Below, one piece after another: positions 31,365-35,535 of a DNA stretch of 35,535 nucleotides (positions within the stretch are counted from its first letter, which is position 1; the number at the start of each line of letters is the position of its first letter). The notes beneath the pieces are model-generated. The model ran no database searches. It was not told the origin of the DNA and was given only the letters and a program-made list of their open reading frames with translations. The DNA is taken from positions 1 through 35,535 of the forward strand of contig JAFSMW010000130.1 in the NCBI GenBank assembly GCA_017447745.1, read 5' to 3'. Both the position numbers and the translations under genes were made by a program. Origin of the DNA: Thermoguttaceae bacterium. Its GTDB lineage: Bacteria > Planctomycetota > Planctomycetia > Pirellulales > Thermoguttaceae.

Positions 31365-33212
31365 ATGAAACGTTTTTGCCTTCAATATCTGCTATTTATC
31401 CTGTTTACAGGTTTCGCGTTTTTGGTTTTCGCGGAGGGAAACGCTCAGCGTCAATGGAAATCAGTCTCTGGACGAGTTGTCATGACCGGGACGTTTGAAA
31501 AATTCAAACCGACAGATCCCAGTTGGGTTTATTTTCGTTCATCTAACGGAAAGCTTTACCAATACCCGTTTGATAAACTTTCCAAAGAAGATCGGGAATT
31601 CATTCAGTCGCTTGATAATGAAGACCCCGACCTGGTGGAAGTGGAAGAAGCTCCGGAGGAAACAGTCAAGAATACTGCCAAATCCAGGGGAAGCCGCAAT
31701 TCCAATTCCAACTCTGCCAGAGAAATGGGAAAACGATACGCTCTTTTAGTGGGGGTAAATCATTATTTGGACTTGAATCAGCTGGAATGCGCCGTGGCGG
31801 ACATTCAGTTGATTCAGGAAAAACTGTTTCAACTCGGGTTTGAGTCTGAGAATATTAGAATGTACATCACGGGCAATTCCATTGGAAAGTACCCAGACAA
31901 AAAAACCGTTGAAGCCGGATTCAGAGAAATCTTAAAAGAGGCAGACGAGAATTCCCAGATATTCATTGCGTTTGCCGGTCATGGTTTTGAAATTGACAAC
32001 GTCTCCTATTTTGCCGTTGAGGACACTCGAACGGACTCAAATGACTCTTTAAAGAAAACCGCCATCAATGTTAACGCCATGTTGGAAGAACTGCATAATT
32101 GCAAGGCGTCTTCCAAGTGGTTTATTGTTGACGCTTGCCGTGAATACATGATTCCAAAGCGCAGTTCCCGTCTGCCCAAAATCAGCCGTGGAATTAATTC
32201 CGCCGGAAACGGGAATTTGCCGGAAGGCGTGTTCTTCCTGCAAAGCTGCAAAACCGGCGAGTCGAGCTACGAAGACAATGGGAATGGTTTGTTTACCCGC
32301 TGTTTTGCGGATGCACTGGATGGAAAAGCCGACGCGAACAACAACGGCGAATTGACTGTTTTGGAGGTCTTTGAATACGTTTACACGAACGTCAAAAAAG
32401 ACGCTCTGAATAATCTTAGCAAAAGGCAGACGCCTACTTTTTCCATTCCTGAAAATACGCCCAACTTTACCATCGCTTATACAGCAAATCTCCTGCAGCA
32501 TGGTCTGCCTAATAAAGAATGGGACAGAGTTCAAAAACTGTATGACAAAAGTTTGAAACTGTTTGCGGATAACAAAAAGGAAGAAGGATTGGAATTGTTG
32601 GATCAAGCAATGGATGTTATGAAAAACGCCGATGACGATGCGCCTTTGAAAGAAAGAATCAAAATCGTGTCGAAGCAGGTGCGAAATTCGATAGCAGAAA
32701 GAAAAAAGCTTGAAGAGAATTTTGAAAAAGAAAAAGCTTCATTGAGAGCTCAGATAGAACTTGAAAAAGAGAACGCGATTTTAAAGGCTCAACTCGAAGC
32801 GGAGAAGCTGAGAATAGCGGAGGAATCGAAGAGAGCGGCGGAGGAAGCAAGAAGAGCGGCTGAAGAGGCGAGAAGAGCAGAGGAAGCCAGGAAAGCGGCG
32901 GAAAAGGCGAATGTAGTCAGAGAACAGCCAAAACCACAGTATCATTTTCCAACTCAGTTCGTTTACCTCGGAAAGGTTCCAAGCATTCGAGGAGATAACA
33001 GTCAGGCGAGAGCGTTTGCTGCTCAGTATGGCTACAGACTTCCTTCGCCTAGTGAACTGTCGCAGATATCCCGTAACGACATTTCCGGAATTCCAAGCGA
33101 TGGCTGGATTGAGACGTCAGACCCCAATGTTGTATGCGATATCTTTTTCCAGCAATTGAATCCTGTCCAAAAGAGAGGAACGGGAATGAATCTGGTTGTT
33201 GGTTGCCGATGA
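31365..33212 (+). CDS. Secreted SHD1-caspase (peptidase C14) protein with coiled coil
   Basis: A 615-residue protein counted from the ATG at 31365, chosen because it has AGGAG eight bases upstream and starts the signal peptide MKRFCLQYLLFILFTGFAFLVFAEG. An upstream in-frame ATG at 31308 would add 19 residues. Residues about 35-80 resemble the SHD1 domain common in planctomycetes (WVYFRSSNGKLYQYPFDKLSKEDREFI). The caspase domain follows: RYALLVGVNHYLDL (about 124-137), FIAFAGHGFEID with catalytic H206, and WFIVDACRE with catalytic C258. Its end has DGKADANNNGELTVLEVFEYV, the loop usual in bacterial C14 proteins. Then comes a charged Ala/Glu/Arg coiled coil (about 420-545) and a globular C-terminal region of about 75 residues containing YGYRLPSPSEL. 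Confidence 0.85.
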   Translation: MKRFCLQYLLFILFTGFAFLVFAEGNAQRQWKSVSGRVVMTGTFEKFKPTDPSWVYFRSSNGKLYQYPFDKLSKEDREFIQSLDNEDPDLVEVEEAPEETVKNTAKSRGSRNSNSNSAREMGKRYALLVGVNHYLDLNQLECAVADIQLIQEKLFQLGFESENIRMYITGNSIGKYPDKKTVEAGFREILKEADENSQIFIAFAGHGFEIDNVSYFAVEDTRTDSNDSLKKTAINVNAMLEELHNCKASSKWFIVDACREYMIPKRSSRLPKISRGINSAGNGNLPEGVFFLQSCKTGESSYEDNGNGLFTRCFADALDGKADANNNGELTVLEVFEYVYTNVKKDALNNLSKRQTPTFSIPENTPNFTIAYTANLLQHGLPNKEWDRVQKLYDKSLKLFADNKKEEGLELLDQAMDVMKNADDDAPLKERIKIVSKQVRNSIAERKKLEENFEKEKASLRAQIELEKENAILKAQLEAEKLRIAEESKRAAEEARRAAEEARRAEEARKAAEKANVVREQPKPQYHFPTQFVYLGKVPSIRGDNSQARAFAAQYGYRLPSPSELSQISRNDISGIPSDGWIETSDPNVVCDIFFQQLNPVQKRGTGMNLVVGCR

Positions 33213-33485
33213 GAGGCGAGCCACGGGTGTAAACCCGTGGGCGTGAGCGCAGCGAACGTAAAAGGCGAACCGGGAACGTGTAAACTCCCGGGACTAATCC
33301 GACCTGTACGAAACCTGAGAGGAACGCTTGCGCGGGAACGATTACTGGCTGCGTCTCAGATTTTCAGCGGGGCACGGCGTTTTGTTCGCCGTTCCGGCGA
33401 ATGCGTAATTCCGCTCCCGCTGGTCGCTCCATTACCGCCTTTCAATCAATCGGCTCAACCGAGTTTTTCCCGGTCTTTTTCTTAA
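33213..33485. repeat. Intergenic repeat block C
   Basis: The block starts right after the stop of the SHD1-caspase gene. It opens with GAGCCACGGGT-type text and the hairpin CCACGGGT-GTAA-ACCCGTGG (33221-33240), identical to 2844-2863. Near its end, 33381-33449 is an inverted copy of 2630-2697 in block A, including ATTACCGCCTTTCA. No gene is seen. Confidence 0.8.
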
Positions 33486-33515
33486 AATTTCTCTAAAATT
33501 TTTCTAATTGCCCTA

Positions 33516-33544
33516 TTGCAATGAAATTCCGGTTCTGGTAAAAT
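33516..33544 (+). promoter_or_regulatory. Promoter of the HzsA-like gene
   Basis: TTGCAA (33516-33521), a 17-base spacer and TAAAAT (33539-33544), about 67 bases before the ATG. The -35 box and spacer length match those of the giant surface gene's promoter. Confidence 0.65.
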
Positions 33545-33610
33545 GAGATTAATCGGAGTATAACTGAAATGTAAACCGTATCATATTTTATCATTTTGAA
33601 AGGAGAGAAC

Positions 33611-35535
33611 ATGCCTCGATTTGTTCAAACATTTGCAGTCATGATCGCTATGTGCTGCGCGGCTGCCTGGGCTGGATACACGCCCTTTGATCAGCTAAGT
33701 CCGGAAGCGCAGCAGCAGATTCTAGACGACTGGTCATTCCAGGCGGACAACGCCTTCGACGCTGGCAAAGTCGCCAACGAAATCAAGTGGGCTAAAGAAG
33801 CGGCGGAACGCATCGCCGACATGGACGACGACATCGACCTGTCCGACAAAGTCGCGAAGCTGGACGAACTTCAGAAGAAGCTCGACGCCGACCCCAATCA
33901 GGATTTCAAGGCTCTGTATTTTGAAGTCCGAAAAGTCAAACGAGACATTCTGTTCTCCAACCCGTTGATTGACTTCGATTCCATTTTGATGGTTTCCAAC
34001 CCGTATCCGAAAGGAAAGCCGGGCGACGCCACCGACGAATGGGGACACGAAGCTCGTCACCGCAACGGCTACATGGCGGTTGACGGCGGCAAACTGCTCG
34101 TTGTCGGTTTGAACCCGCTGGAAATCAAAAAGGACATTCTCAAAGACGTTACCATCGACGGCAAAACCATGGACGGCGCGTTCTGGCGTCCCGACCTGTC
34201 GTTCGACGGCAAAGAAGTTCTTTTCTGCTATCGTCCGCTGGGAGAAAGATCTTTCCACCTGTACAAAGTCAACGTTGACGGAACCAACTGCCGTCAGCTG
34301 ACCAAGGGCGACTACGACGACCTCGACCCGATTTACACGCCGGACGGTCACATCGTCTTCTGCTCGTCTCGTCAAGGCAGCTACGTTCGCTGCATGCCCA
34401 TGACGCACGCGTTCGCAGTTACCCGCTGTGACGGCGACGGAAAGAACATCTACGTCATTTCCGCCAACGGCGAACCGGAATACATGACCAACATGCTTCC
34501 TGACGGCCGCGTTATCTACACCCGTTGGGAATACACCGATAAAGCTCTGTGGCGCGTTCAGTCCCTCTGGACCATGAACCCGGATGGAACCAACACGCAA
34601 ACCCTGTGGGGCAACCAGTCCACCTGGCCGGACGTCTTGACCGAAGCCCGCGCCATTCCGGACTCCAAAAAGATCGTCTTCACCGCTGTTGGGCACCACG
34701 CCTGGTTTAACGGCTCAATTGGATACGTTGACCCGACTCGCGGTTTGAACTACCCGGACGGCTTGGAACGCATTACTCGAGAAGTCGCCTGGCCGGAAGT
34801 CGGCAACGGACCGCAAGACCCGGCTCCTTCTTACGATTACCATCAGGCGGGCAAGTACTTCGCGTACAAGTCCCCGTATCCGCTGTCTGAAGAATACATG
34901 CTCGTTTCCGCTCGTTACGGCGGACACCTTTACAACGGTCCGCACAACGGCTGGTTCTTCATGGTTTATCTGCAGGACGTCTACGGAAACAAGGAACTGA
35001 TTCACAAGTCCGAAAACGCCAACGCGTGGTACGCGATGCCGCTCAAACCGCGTCCGGTTCCGACTGTCGTTCCAGACAAAGTCGACTGGCCGAAAATCGG
35101 TTCTGGCGAACAGCCCAAACCGGGATATCTGTACTCCAACAACGTCTTTGACAACGCTCCGGAAATCCTGAGAGAAAAAGGCAAGGCGATTCGCGTTGTT
35201 CAGATGGACCCGAAAAACTACACGACCTGGGTTAAAACTGTTCAGCACGACGGTCCCGCCGTTTCCGTCTTCCAGGCTGAAGGCGTCAAACGAATCCTCG
35301 GCACCGTTCCGATTGAACCGGACGGAAGCATTTACTTCGAACTGCCCGCCGGCAAGTCCGTCTACTTTGAAATGTTAGACGAAAACGGCATGGCGATTCA
35401 CGTTATGCGAACCTTCACCAACGTCATGCCGGGCGAAACCCGCGGATGCTTTGGCTGCCACGAATCCAAGCTCAACACAAAGAGCAACCCGCAAGCCAAA
35501 AACATGAACATGGCTATGAAGAAAGGCCCGCAGAA
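33611..35535 (+). CDS. Secreted HzsA-like protein with beta-propeller and c-type haem motif, partial
   Basis: The frame is open from the ATG at 33611, with an AGGAG site six bases upstream, to the right edge (641 codons plus two bases), so the C-terminus is missing. Residues 1-21 are a signal peptide (MPRFVQTFAVMIAMCCAAAWA). Residues about 190-400 have TolB/PD40-like propeller blades: FRPDLS-type and FDGKEVLFCYRP, DLDPIYTPDGHIVFCSSRQ and MLPDGRVIYTRWEY. Then follows a region like the middle domain of hydrazine synthase alpha, with VPIEPDGSIYFELPAGKSVYFEMLDENG, and C613-F-G-C616-H617, a c-type haem site. Non-anammox planctomycetes carry many such homologues, so hydrazine synthesis is not implied. 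Periplasmic electron transfer or oxidation is likely. Minus-strand frames of 321 and 177 codons over this gene are shadows. Confidence 0.85.
   Translation, partial: MPRFVQTFAVMIAMCCAAAWAGYTPFDQLSPEAQQQILDDWSFQADNAFDAGKVANEIKWAKEAAERIADMDDDIDLSDKVAKLDELQKKLDADPNQDFKALYFEVRKVKRDILFSNPLIDFDSILMVSNPYPKGKPGDATDEWGHEARHRNGYMAVDGGKLLVVGLNPLEIKKDILKDVTIDGKTMDGAFWRPDLSFDGKEVLFCYRPLGERSFHLYKVNVDGTNCRQLTKGDYDDLDPIYTPDGHIVFCSSRQGSYVRCMPMTHAFAVTRCDGDGKNIYVISANGEPEYMTNMLPDGRVIYTRWEYTDKALWRVQSLWTMNPDGTNTQTLWGNQSTWPDVLTEARAIPDSKKIVFTAVGHHAWFNGSIGYVDPTRGLNYPDGLERITREVAWPEVGNGPQDPAPSYDYHQAGKYFAYKSPYPLSEEYMLVSARYGGHLYNGPHNGWFFMVYLQDVYGNKELIHKSENANAWYAMPLKPRPVPTVVPDKVDWPKIGSGEQPKPGYLYSNNVFDNAPEILREKGKAIRVVQMDPKNYTTWVKTVQHDGPAVSVFQAEGVKRILGTVPIEPDGSIYFELPAGKSVYFEMLDENGMAIHVMRTFTNVMPGETRGCFGCHESKLNTKSNPQAKNMNMAMKKGPQ

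Noticed and set aside
33734-34699. 321-codon open frame on the minus strand
   Set aside because: It mirrors the HzsA-like gene, which has a signal peptide, ribosome site, promoter and family motifs. The minus frame has none of these.

Overview
The window reads as a chromosomal piece of a planctomycete (Planctomycetota, perhaps Pirellulales-like; the rank below phylum is a guess). The indicators are a giant cell-surface protein with a LEPR-XLL-type N-terminus and dockerin-like repeats, an SHD1-caspase protein, a Tat-exported Gfo/Idh/MocA oxidoreductase, a secreted relative of hydrazine synthase alpha with a CxxCH haem site, and a histone-H1-like Lys/Ala/Thr tail protein. Genes are loosely packed and many are secreted. 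No tRNA, rRNA, CRISPR array or intact insertion sequence was seen.

Layout. 1-957 (-) is the front part of a secreted protein cut by the left edge. 1255-2475 (-) is a DAACS-type symporter. 2.5-3.17 kb is a gene-free repeat block. 3169-7442 (-) holds a soluble histidine kinase, a single-domain HD (p)ppGpp-hydrolase-like protein, an overlapping pair of membrane/coiled-coil proteins and a secreted protein of unknown function. 7727-8937 (+) holds rpmB (L28), with a clear promoter and terminator, and a SAM hydroxide adenosyltransferase. 8985-11342 (-) is a large secreted protein that carries an in-frame heptamer repeat. 11.4-12.5 kb is a second, larger repeat block full of perfect short-loop hairpins. 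12.56-12.95 kb is a promoter followed by a strikingly structured leader or ncRNA. 12955-20799 (+) is the 2614-residue surface protein. 20960-22087 (+) is a DUF362/ferredoxin protein.

The right part continues on the minus strand. It has a two-gene ATPase + TOPRIM-like unit (22168-23957) that resembles anti-phage systems, an H1-tail protein, a pRiA4b ORF-3-type protein, a class II aldolase and the Tat oxidoreductase (25973-28334). On the plus strand follow two secreted caspase-like proteins flanking a DUF2330-like protein (28944-33212), a third repeat block (33.2-33.5 kb) and an HzsA-like gene cut by the right edge.

The most interesting signals are: (i) a compact five-way-junction RNA at about 12624-12827, between a consensus promoter and the giant gene, whose closing helix competes with a possible terminator; (ii) three intergenic blocks built from shared modules, in which perfect hairpins keep a few loops but change their stems; (iii) the ATPase/TOPRIM pair; (iv) the secreted caspase cluster; (v) cyanobacteria-like heptamer repeats, one of them translated inside a gene. 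All functional calls come from reading motifs by eye; no database search was possible.
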